This document shows positions 5,805 through 11,729 of a stretch of 11,744 nucleotides of DNA, piece after piece; positions within the stretch are counted from its first letter, which is position 1, and every line of letters starts with the position of its first letter. Made by a program: the position numbers and the translations under genes. A model generated the notes under the pieces. It saw nothing but the letters and a program-made list of their open reading frames with translations. It ran no database searches and was not told where the DNA came from. The stretch comes from DASSFZ01 sp036514635 (lineage in GTDB: Bacteria; Chloroflexota; Anaerolineae; Fen-1058), in NCBI GenBank assembly GCA_036514635.1, contig DATBWU010000380.1, positions 1 through 11,744 of the forward strand, given 5' to 3'.

Positions 5805-7139
5805 ATGAAGAACATCGCAGTCGTCGGAGTGGGATATGTCGGCCTGGTGACCGGCACCTGCCTGGCCGACCTGGGCAATCACGTCACGTGTCTCGACATT
5901 AACAAGGAACGCATTGAGAACTTGAAGAAAGGTGTCCTGCCCATCTACGAGCCGGGTCTGGAGGAAGTCGTCCGGCGCAACATCAGGGCCGGGCGCTTGT
6001 ATTTCACGACTGATTATCCCGAAGCCATCAACGGCAACGGGCAGATTGAGCCGGCCGAGTTCGCCTTCATCGCCGTCGGCACGCCGAGCGCGGTGGATGG
6101 CGCGGCCGACCTGGAGTACGTTCGCCGCGCCGCCGAGTCGATCGCCGAGGTGATGGATCACTCATTGGTCATCGTCAACAAATCGACTGTGCCGGTAGGA
6201 ACCGGCGACTGGGTGGCCGACATCGTCAAGTCCAAGCAGAAGAAGCCGATCCCGTTCAGCGTCGTGTCGAACCCGGAGTTCCTGCGCGAAGGCTCGGCGA
6301 TTTACGACTTCATGAACCCCGATCGCGTCGTGCTCGGCTCGCTCGATCGGGATGCCGCCGAGAAAGTGGCGCAGCTTCACCTGCCGCTGCGCACGACGCT
6401 GATGATCACCGACCTGCGCACGGCGGAGATGATCAAATATGCCTCGAATGCCTTCCTCGCCACCAAGATCAGCTTCATCAATGAAATCGCCAACATCTGC
6501 GAGGCGCTGGGCGCGGATGTGAAGGAAGTCGCCGCCGGCATGGGCTACGATCAGCGCATCAGGCGCGCGTTCCTGGATGCCGGCCTCGGCTACGGGGGGA
6601 GTTGTTTTCCCAAAGACGTCCTCGCGCTGGCGCACATGGCCGAAGTCCAAGGCCGCCATCCGCAACTGCTGCAGGCGGTCATGGACATCAACGCCGATCA
6701 GCGCAAGAGCATCCTGCACAAGGTGAGCGATCTGCTGGGCGGCGACTTGAAGGGCAAGACGATCGGCCTGCTGGGGCTGGCCTTTAAGCCCAACACCGAC
6801 GATATGCGCGACGCCCCGTCGACGGATCTGGCCCACTGGCTGGTCGAGCGGGGCGCGAAGGTGAAAGGATACGATCCGGTGGCGATGACGACGGCCGCCG
6901 CCGTGATGCCGCCCGGCATGAGGTTCGCTGAAGACCCCTACGAACTGGCGACCGATTGCGATGCCGTGATCCTGGTGACCGAGTGGAACGAGTTCAAGCA
7001 GTTGGACCTGGAACGCATCAAGCAGTTGATGAAAGTGCCGGTGCTGGTCGATGGCCGGAACGTGTACGAAGCGGCGAAGATGCACGAACTGGGCTTTATC
7101 TATCGCGGTGTCGGGCGTGGGTACAACGAGAGCAAGTGA
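5805..7139 (+). CDS. ugd: UDP-glucose 6-dehydrogenase
   Basis: This enzyme oxidises UDP-glucose to UDP-glucuronate with two NAD+ in the cytosol, feeding glucuronate-containing polysaccharides or glycolipids. The 444-aa length and all three domains of the UDP-glucose/GDP-mannose dehydrogenase family are present: an N-terminal NAD-binding fold with GVGYVG (8-13) and Asp31, a central dimerisation helix region, and a C-terminal UDP-binding domain. Active-site signatures are NPEFLREGSA, the NAFLATKISFINE helix with its Lys, and GYGGSCFPKD with catalytic Cys267. GLAFKPNTDDMRDAPS and VDGRNVY are C-terminal family motifs. The ATG at 5805 is preceded by GAGGA with a 6-nt spacer. The preference for UDP-glucose over GDP-mannose or UDP-ManNAc is inferred from overall likeness to Ugd. 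It follows the flippase and oxidoreductase genes in the same direction, with the repeat-filled gap at 5645-5804 between. Confidence 0.95.
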   Translation: MKNIAVVGVGYVGLVTGTCLADLGNHVTCLDINKERIENLKKGVLPIYEPGLEEVVRRNIRAGRLYFTTDYPEAINGNGQIEPAEFAFIAVGTPSAVDGAADLEYVRRAAESIAEVMDHSLVIVNKSTVPVGTGDWVADIVKSKQKKPIPFSVVSNPEFLREGSAIYDFMNPDRVVLGSLDRDAAEKVAQLHLPLRTTLMITDLRTAEMIKYASNAFLATKISFINEIANICEALGADVKEVAAGMGYDQRIRRAFLDAGLGYGGSCFPKDVLALAHMAEVQGRHPQLLQAVMDINADQRKSILHKVSDLLGGDLKGKTIGLLGLAFKPNTDDMRDAPSTDLAHWLVERGAKVKGYDPVAMTTAAAVMPPGMRFAEDPYELATDCDAVILVTEWNEFKQLDLERIKQLMKVPVLVDGRNVYEAAKMHELGFIYRGVGRGYNESK

Positions 7140-7169
7140 GCGTTTTGAGTGTGGCCGTGTGGGCGAGTA

Positions 7170-7229
7170 TCAGTAGATCACGGATCGCCAACTTTAGTCG
7201 GCGTTCCATGTGTTTTCGTGATCTACTGA
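7170..7229. repeat. 13-bp perfect inverted repeat between ugd and the first M16 gene
   Basis: TCAGTAGATCACG (7170-7182) pairs perfectly with CGTGATCTACTGA (7217-7229). The 34-nt interior has its own CGCC/GGCG pair (7186-7189 with 7200-7203) around an ACTTTAGT palindrome. There is no T-tract, so a terminator role is uncertain. The dyad ends 21 bp before the strong GGAGGT ribosome-binding site of the next gene. Confidence 0.65.
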
Positions 7230-7250
7230 GTATGGGAGTGCGGCGAGGAG

Positions 7251-7256
7251 GGAGGT
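7251..7256 (+). promoter_or_regulatory. Strong Shine-Dalgarno of the catalytic M16 gene
   Basis: GGAGGT followed by GA is a near-complete anti-SD match with an 8-nt spacer to the ATG at 7265, the strongest ribosome-binding site in the plus-strand run. It suggests efficient translation. Confidence 0.8.
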
Positions 7257-7264
7257 GAAAGGAC

Positions 7265-8599
7265 ATGGCTAAGAAGGCGACTCGTGCAACGAGGACATCC
7301 GCTCAGCGCGCGAAGATGGTGTCGCGTAACGGTGTGCTGAAAACGGTGCTGGATAACGGCCTGACGGTGATCCTGCACGAGAACCACAATGCGCCGGTGG
7401 CGACGTTCTGGTGCTGGTATCGCGTGGGGTCGCGCCACGAGCGATCGGGTATCACCGGCATCAGCCACTGGGTGGAGCACATGCTGTTCAAGGGGACCAA
7501 GACCTTCCCCAAAGCGACGGTCGATCGACTGGTGTCGCGCGAAGGCGGCATCTGGAACGGCCTCACCTGGTTCGACTTCACGACGTACTTCGAGACACTG
7601 CCCGCCGACAAGATCGACCTGGCCCTGCGCATCGAGTCCGACCGTATGGTCAACGCGCTGTTCCGCCCGAAAGAGGTCAAGAGCGAGCGCACGGTGATCA
7701 TCTCCGAGCGGCAGGGCAGCGAGAACAGCCCCGCGTTCCTGCTCGGCGAGGTGATGCAGGCGACGGTGTTCCTGGTGCATGGTTACCACCACGAGACGAT
7801 CGGTCACCTGTGCGACCTGCAATCGATGACGCGCGACGATCTGTACGCGCACTACAAGGCGTATTACGCACCCAACAACTGCATAGCCGTGGCCGTCGGC
7901 GCGTTCGACCGAAAAGAGATGTTGAAGCGGATCGAGACGGCCTTCGGCAAGATCAAGCCCGGCCCGCCGCTGCCGGCCATTCACTCGGTCGAGCCGGAAC
8001 AGAAGGGTGAGCGGCGCGTGACGGTCGAGGGCGAGGGGCAGACCTCGTACATCGACGTGGCGTATCGCGCGCCGGAAGCGCGCCATCCGGATTTCGCGCC
8101 GCTGGTCGTGCTCGACGCGATTCTATCCGGCCCGTCCGGCCTGTCGCTGTTCGGCGGCGGATCGACCAACGCCTCGTCGCGGTTGTATCGCGCGCTGGTT
8201 GATACCGAGCTCGCCATTGACGTGTCGGGCGGGCTGCTGCCCACGCACGATCCGTTCGCGTACACCATCGGCGCGACTGCCCGCCAGGGCCACACGCCCG
8301 CCGAAGTCGAAGCCGCGCTCGACGCCGAGCTGCAGAAGATCATCGAGCAGCCGCCGTCGCAGGCCGAGGTGGATAAGGCCATCCGGCAGGCTAAGGCGCA
8401 GTTCGCCTACGGCAGCGAGAGCGTGACGAACCAGGGCTTCTGGTACGGCTTCAGCGAAATGTTCGCCGACTATCATTGGTTCGAGACGTACCTCGATCGG
8501 CTGTCGCAGGTAACGGTGAATGAGGTGCATCGCGTGGCGCAGGCGTATCTGGTGAAGCGCCATCGCACGGTCGGCTATTACGTGCCGAAGAGCCAATGA
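7265..8599 (+). CDS. M16 family zinc peptidase, catalytic (HxxEH) subunit
   Basis: The 444-aa protein has the inverted zinc motif of the pitrilysin/insulinase family, HWVEH (His68, Glu71, His72), and the third ligand Glu148 exactly 76 residues after His72 (IISERQGSEN), so the metal site is complete. Residues about 24-230 form the peptidase_M16 domain and about 230-440 the M16_C domain. In the C-terminal domain the usual block ending RxxxGLAY, which supplies the substrate-binding Arg/Tyr pair, reads LVDTELAIDV instead, so that pair is missing. This is the pattern of the H subunit of two-gene M16B peptidases, whose partner supplies Arg/Tyr; the next gene does so. The N-terminus (KKATRATRTSAQRAK) is basic but not hydrophobic, with no signal peptide, so a cytosolic peptide-degrading role is likely. 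The natural substrate is unknown. Confidence 0.95.
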   Translation: MAKKATRATRTSAQRAKMVSRNGVLKTVLDNGLTVILHENHNAPVATFWCWYRVGSRHERSGITGISHWVEHMLFKGTKTFPKATVDRLVSREGGIWNGLTWFDFTTYFETLPADKIDLALRIESDRMVNALFRPKEVKSERTVIISERQGSENSPAFLLGEVMQATVFLVHGYHHETIGHLCDLQSMTRDDLYAHYKAYYAPNNCIAVAVGAFDRKEMLKRIETAFGKIKPGPPLPAIHSVEPEQKGERRVTVEGEGQTSYIDVAYRAPEARHPDFAPLVVLDAILSGPSGLSLFGGGSTNASSRLYRALVDTELAIDVSGGLLPTHDPFAYTIGATARQGHTPAEVEAALDAELQKIIEQPPSQAEVDKAIRQAKAQFAYGSESVTNQGFWYGFSEMFADYHWFETYLDRLSQVTVNEVHRVAQAYLVKRHRTVGYYVPKSQ

Positions 8600-8673
8600 G
8601 GAAGGACAAAGGACGAAGGACAGAGGACGAAGGACGAAGGCTTGGTCGTTCGTCATTCGTCGTTCGTCTTACA
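8597..8673. repeat. Heptad-word array with inverted arm (GGACGAA family)
   Basis: Eleven 7-nt words in one phase fill the gap between the two M16 genes. Starting with the stop codon, the left arm is TGAGGAA, GGACAAA, GGACGAA, GGACAGA, GGACGAA, GGACGAA (8597-8638); a spacer word GGCTTGG follows; the right arm is TCGTTCG, TCATTCG, TCGTTCG, TCTTACA (8646-8673). Left and right words pair at about six of seven positions, giving a long imperfect hairpin. Confidence 0.8.
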
Positions 8674-8691
8674 TCTCATACTGAGGTGAGT

Positions 8692-9972
8692 ATGGCTTTT
8701 GCGAACTCGTCTATTCCCGGCCCGGAAAACATCCACCGGCGCGAATATGCCAACGGCATGGTCGTGCTGGTCAAGGAGAACTTCTCCAGCCCGGTCGTCG
8801 TGATCGACGGCGTGCTGCGTTTCGGCCACGTCGACGTGAAGCGTGAGCAGGCCGGGCTGGCAGGCTTCATGGCGAGCGTGATGATGCGTGGCACGCCGCG
8901 GCGCACGTTTCAGCAAATCTACGAAGAGATCGAGTCGGTCGGCGCGGCGGCCGACGTGGGCGCCGGGCTGAACGTGTCGGGCTTCGGCAGCAAATCCCTG
9001 GCCGAGTCGTTGCCGGCGATGATCGACATTCTGGCCGACGTGATTCAGAATCCCATCTTCCCGCCGGCCGAGGTCGAAAAAGAGCGCGGCGAGATTCTGA
9101 CCGACCTCGAAGAGCGCGCCGACGACACGCGCCGCATGGCTTCGCTGACGATGCGCGAACTGCTCTATCCGGCGACGCATCCGTATGCGTATAGCAGCAG
9201 CGGTTATTTCGAGACCGTCAAAGCGATCACGCGCGACGACCTGGAGCGTTTCTATCACAAGCACGTTGGCTCCAAAGGTATGATTGTAGCGATTGTCGGG
9301 GCCGTCAAAGCCGACGAGGCGTTTCGTATGTGGGAAGACGCCTTCGGCGACTGGACCGGCGCAGACAACCCGATCACGCTTGCGCCGCCCGCGCCTAAAC
9401 CGAGCGAAGTTCGCCGCAAGTCGATCGACATACCGGGCAAGACGCAGAGCGATCTCGTCATGGGGTTGATCGGCCCGGCCCGCACCGATCCCGATTATTT
9501 CCCGGCGGCGCTGTGCAACAGCGTGCTGGGTGTATTTGGCCTGAACGGGCGCATCGGCGAGAAGGTGCGCGTGCAGGGCGGGCTGGCCTACTACGCTTAC
9601 AGCCGCATGGATGGCGGACTCGGCCCCGGCGCGTGGCAGGTGGTCGCAGGTGTCAATCCGGCCAAGATCGAGCGGGCGATCGATCTGTGCCGGGCAGAAA
9701 TCAAGCGCATCCGCGCCACGCGCGTGCCCGCTAAGGAACTTGCCGACAACAAGGCGTTCTACACCGGCTCGCTCCCGCTGCGCCTGGAGACGAACGACGG
9801 CGTGGCCGAGCAGTTGACGAATATGGAACTGTTCGGCCTCGGCCTGGATTATCTGCAACGGTACGCCGACCTTGTCAACGCGGTCACGCCCCAGCAGGTG
9901 CAGGACGCGGCGCGGAAGTACCTCGATCCCGACGCGTATGCGTTAGCGATTGCCGGACCTACTGATCACTGA
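8692..9972 (+). CDS. M16 family peptidase homologue, non-catalytic (Arg/Tyr) subunit
   Basis: This 426-aa protein has the same two-domain M16 architecture as its neighbour, but the zinc motif is lost: the segment GLAGFMASVMMRGT (55-68) aligns with GISHWVEHMLFKGT, so His, Glu and His become Gly58, Ala61 and Ser62, and the third ligand position holds Asp138. The C-terminal block EKVRVQGGLAYYAYS retains Arg293 and Tyr300, the pair that holds the substrate C-terminal side in M16 enzymes and is absent from the upstream protein. The two genes are therefore complementary halves of a heterodimer, as known for Sphingomonas SPH2681/SPH2682 and the mitochondrial processing peptidase. The ATG at 8692 is chosen because GAGG lies 5 nt upstream and family sequence begins soon after; the frame is open back to 8596, but those 32 residues are translated repeat. 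The last codons and the stop lie inside the repeat at 9961. Confidence 0.93.
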   Translation: MAFANSSIPGPENIHRREYANGMVVLVKENFSSPVVVIDGVLRFGHVDVKREQAGLAGFMASVMMRGTPRRTFQQIYEEIESVGAAADVGAGLNVSGFGSKSLAESLPAMIDILADVIQNPIFPPAEVEKERGEILTDLEERADDTRRMASLTMRELLYPATHPYAYSSSGYFETVKAITRDDLERFYHKHVGSKGMIVAIVGAVKADEAFRMWEDAFGDWTGADNPITLAPPAPKPSEVRRKSIDIPGKTQSDLVMGLIGPARTDPDYFPAALCNSVLGVFGLNGRIGEKVRVQGGLAYYAYSRMDGGLGPGAWQVVAGVNPAKIERAIDLCRAEIKRIRATRVPAKELADNKAFYTGSLPLRLETNDGVAEQLTNMELFGLGLDYLQRYADLVNAVTPQQVQDAARKYLDPDAYALAIAGPTDH

Positions 9973-10002
9973 TTACTGATCAGTGATCAGTAATCAGTGG
10001 TG
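9961..10002. repeat. Heptad-word array with perfect 33-nt palindrome (ACTGATC family)
   Basis: Six 7-nt words in one phase, ACTGATC, ACTGATT, ACTGATC then AGTGATC, AGTAATC, AGTGGTG, form a dyad. Bases 9967-9982 pair perfectly with 9984-9999 (16 bp) around a single G at 9983. The array supplies the last three sense codons and the TGA stop of the second M16 gene and ends 15 bp before the acpS start. As DNA it could extrude as a cruciform. Confidence 0.85.
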
Positions 10003-10016
10003 GGTTATTGACTGCT

Positions 10017-10394
10017 ATGCTCTCAACCGGCGTCGACATCGTCCACATTCCGCGTGTGCAACGCGCACTCGATGCGCACGGTGAGCGGTTCTTAGGCCGC
10101 GTTTTCACGCCGCGCGAGATTGCGTCGTGCCGGGGACACGCGCACGAGTTCGCCGCACGCTTCGCCGCGAAGGAGGCGGTGAGCAAGACACTGGGCGTCG
10201 GCATGCGGATCATGGCCCGCAACGGGATCATGTTCAAGGATGTCGAAGTCCTGCCGGACGGCAACGGTAAACCGCACATTCACCTGCACGGCTATGCCTC
10301 GACGCTTGCGAACGAACTCGGCTTGAAGGAGTGGGCGGTCAGCCTGACACACGAGCGCGAGTACGCCGTGGCGCTCGTCGTGGCGGTGGGATAA
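10017..10394 (+). CDS. acpS: Holo-[acyl-carrier-protein] synthase
   Basis: AcpS transfers the 4'-phosphopantetheine arm of coenzyme A to the conserved serine of acyl carrier protein, activating it for fatty-acid synthesis. The 125-aa length and both signatures fit: STGVDIVHIPR with metal-binding Asp7 at the N-terminus, and RFAAKEAVSKTLG (48-60) with Glu53, the second magnesium ligand. The C-terminal VSLTHEREYAVALVV matches the SISHxxxYAxAxV strand. The ATG at 10017 is chosen because it gives the usual short N-terminus; a TTG at 10008 would add three residues and cannot be excluded. No clear ribosome-binding site precedes either start because the palindromic repeat occupies that space, so translation may depend on coupling or on the dyad's structure. 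It is a housekeeping gene beside trpS with no functional link to the M16 pair. Confidence 0.95.
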   Translation: MLSTGVDIVHIPRVQRALDAHGERFLGRVFTPREIASCRGHAHEFAARFAAKEAVSKTLGVGMRIMARNGIMFKDVEVLPDGNGKPHIHLHGYASTLANELGLKEWAVSLTHEREYAVALVVAVG

Positions 10395-10423
10395 CATAGC
10401 GCCATCACCGTATATCTGACCGT

Positions 10424-10487
10424 GAATCAGCGAATCAGCGAACCGGCGAATGAGTGGCGGCACGCTGATTCGCTGGCTCGCTGATTC
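10424..10487. repeat. Octad-word array with inverted arm (GAATCAGC family)
   Basis: Eight 8-nt words in one phase lie 29 bp after acpS: GAATCAGC, GAATCAGC, GAACCGGC, GAATGAGT, then GGCGGCAC, then GCTGATTC, GCTGGCTC, GCTGATTC. Bases 10424-10441 pair with 10470-10487 at 16 of 18 positions. A T-run (TTTTGTCT) follows at once, so the hairpin may end the acpS transcript; the same T-run holds the -35 box of the trpS promoter. Confidence 0.8.
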
Positions 10488-10489
10488 TT

Positions 10490-10518
10490 TTGTCTAGGTG
10501 GAACGGGTGTGGTACACT
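10490..10518 (+). promoter_or_regulatory. Predicted promoter of trpS
   Basis: TTGTCT (10490-10495), a 17-nt spacer ending in GTGTGG and TACACT (10513-10518) form a good promoter with a start near 10525. The spacer end and -10 closely resemble those in front of the flippase gene at 3166-3194. The leader would be only about 20 nt, so there is no room for a T-box or a trp-type attenuator. Confidence 0.6.
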
Positions 10519-10529
10519 CATCGCCGATC

Positions 10530-10535
10530 AGGAGG
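10530..10535 (+). promoter_or_regulatory. Shine-Dalgarno fixing the GTG start of trpS
   Basis: AGGAGG lies 8 nt before the GTG at 10544. It rules out the longer open frame from 10490, which would include promoter sequence. Confidence 0.85.
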
Positions 10536-10543
10536 CGCGAATC

Positions 10544-11524
10544 GTGAAGAAGGGACGTGTGTTTTCCGGCGCTCGCCCGACGGGTCGCCAGCACCTGGGC
10601 AACTACCTCGGCGCGATCCAAAACTACGTCGCGCTGCAAGAGGACTACGACTGCGTTTACTGCATCGTCGATCTGCACGCGCTGACGACGCTCGAAGCGA
10701 CTGAAGACCTCAAGGCCTACACCCGCGAGATGGTGCTGGATTGGCTGGCCGCCGGGATCGATCCGGCCCAGGGCACGATCGTTTTCGTCCAGTCGCACGT
10801 CCCACAGGTGACCGAGCTGCATTGGATTCTCTCGTGCATCACGCCGCTGGGCAAGCTCACCGATCTGCCGACCTTCAAAGAGAAAGTCCGCCAGCAGCCG
10901 CACAACGTCAACTATGGCCTGCCGGGCTATGCCGTGCTCATGGCCGCCGACATCACGCTGTATAAAGCCGATGTGGTTCCGGTCGGCGTCGATCAGCAGA
11001 GCCACCTGGAGTTCACCCGCGAGATCGTCCGCACCTTCAACTACCGATTCGGGCCGGTGCTCGTCGAGCCGCAGATGAAGACGACCGAGTATCCCAAGAT
11101 ACTCGGCGTCGACGGCCAGAACAAGATGAGCAAATCGCTCGACAATCACATCGAGCTGGCGGCGATGCCGGAGGAGACCAGCCGCCGGGTGATGATGATG
11201 GTCACCGATCCGCAGCGTACACACCGCAACATTCCAGGCCGGCCCGAAGTGTGCAACGTGTACTCGCTGCACGGAATTTTCTCACCCGCTGCGACTAACC
11301 AGATATACCAAGATTGCACGAGCGCGAACATCGGTTGCGTGGACTGCAAGAAGATTCTGGCGCGCAACCTCAACGCGCACCTGGAGCCGTTCCGCGCCAA
11401 GCGGGCGGCGCTCGCCACAACGCCCAATCTGGTCGAAGACGTGCTGGCCGACGGTGCGAGGAAAGCATCGGCCATCGCCACGCAGGTGTTAGGCGAAGTG
11501 AAGGACGCCGTCGGGCTGCCGTGA
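10544..11524 (+). CDS. trpS: Tryptophanyl-tRNA synthetase
   Basis: This class I aminoacyl-tRNA synthetase charges tRNA-Trp with tryptophan in the cytosol. The 326-aa length is that of the compact bacterial enzyme. The N-terminal RVFSGARPTGRQHLGNYLGA holds the HIGH-type signature (TGRQHLGN, residues 13-20), the VGVDQQSHLEFTREI region is typical of the tryptophan-binding fold, and NKMSKSLDN gives KMSKS at 194-198. A Cys pair at 265 and 268 (GCVDCK) is present in the C-terminal helical region, as in a subset of bacterial TrpRS. Translation starts at the GTG at 10544, set by AGGAGG 8 nt upstream; starting at the GTG makes the protein begin VKKGRVFSGARPTG, the usual short N-terminus. It seems to have its own promoter at 10490. 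No other tryptophan gene is nearby. All functional motifs are intact. Confidence 0.97.
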   Translation: MKKGRVFSGARPTGRQHLGNYLGAIQNYVALQEDYDCVYCIVDLHALTTLEATEDLKAYTREMVLDWLAAGIDPAQGTIVFVQSHVPQVTELHWILSCITPLGKLTDLPTFKEKVRQQPHNVNYGLPGYAVLMAADITLYKADVVPVGVDQQSHLEFTREIVRTFNYRFGPVLVEPQMKTTEYPKILGVDGQNKMSKSLDNHIELAAMPEETSRRVMMMVTDPQRTHRNIPGRPEVCNVYSLHGIFSPAATNQIYQDCTSANIGCVDCKKILARNLNAHLEPFRAKRAALATTPNLVEDVLADGARKASAIATQVLGEVKDAVGLP

Positions 11525-11578
11525 GTCTTAAGAGTCTGTCTGAAAAGGCTTGACGGTTAACCACCACGCCCCCGCCCG

Positions 11579-11645
11579 GCGCGCCCCCGCTGCTTCGCAG
11601 CGGACAGGGCGTGTCCGACGCTTCGCGTCGGGGGCGCGCTAGGCG
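11579..11645. repeat. GC-rich palindromic element, copy 2 (three-way-junction fold)
   Basis: An outer 8-bp stem GCGCGCCC (11579-11586) with GGGCGCGC (11632-11639) encloses two adjacent 7-bp hairpins with TTC loops: CCGCTGC/GCAGCGG (11587-11603) and CCGACGC/GCGTCGG (11615-11631). An 11-nt linker lies between them and no unpaired base separates them from the outer stem. It shares 17 identical nt (11629-11645) with the copy before ugd. It lies 54 bp after trpS and has no T-tract. Confidence 0.75.
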
Positions 11646-11678
11646 AGGCACGACGCCGCAGAAAGATGCGGGGCAAGC

Positions 11679-11729
11679 GACACCAAGAAACACCCAGAAA
11701 ACCTTAGTGCTGCTTTGTGTCTTGGTGTC
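11679..11729. repeat. Inverted repeat with tandem words (CACCAAGA / TCTTGGTG)
   Basis: GACACCAAGA (11679-11688) pairs perfectly with TCTTGGTGTC (11720-11729). The left side repeats a roughly 10-nt word (ACACCAAGAA, ACACCCAGAA) and the right side an 8-nt word (TGTCTTGG twice), so it looks like another word array, less regular than the others. It reaches close to the window edge and may continue. Between trpS and the window end (11525-11744) I see only these repeats, plus a small CCGCA/TGCGG hairpin at 11656-11671, and no gene. Confidence 0.6.

Noticed and set aside
8597..8673. CRISPR-like array
   Set aside because: The repeats are 7 nt with no spacers and switch to reverse complement midway; there are no cas genes.
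8653..9858. Long minus-strand open frame (401 codons) opposite the second M16 gene
   Set aside because: It is the shadow of a well-recognised gene in GC-rich DNA; the translation is low-complexity, rich in His, Arg and Gln, and matches no family I know.
10519..10543. T-box or trp attenuator upstream of trpS
   Set aside because: The predicted leader is only about 20 nt and contains no specifier loop, Trp codons or antiterminator.
11579..11645. Intrinsic terminator of trpS
   Set aside because: The fold is stable but no T-tract follows, and a related copy stands in front of ugd where a simple trpS-type terminator role would not apply.
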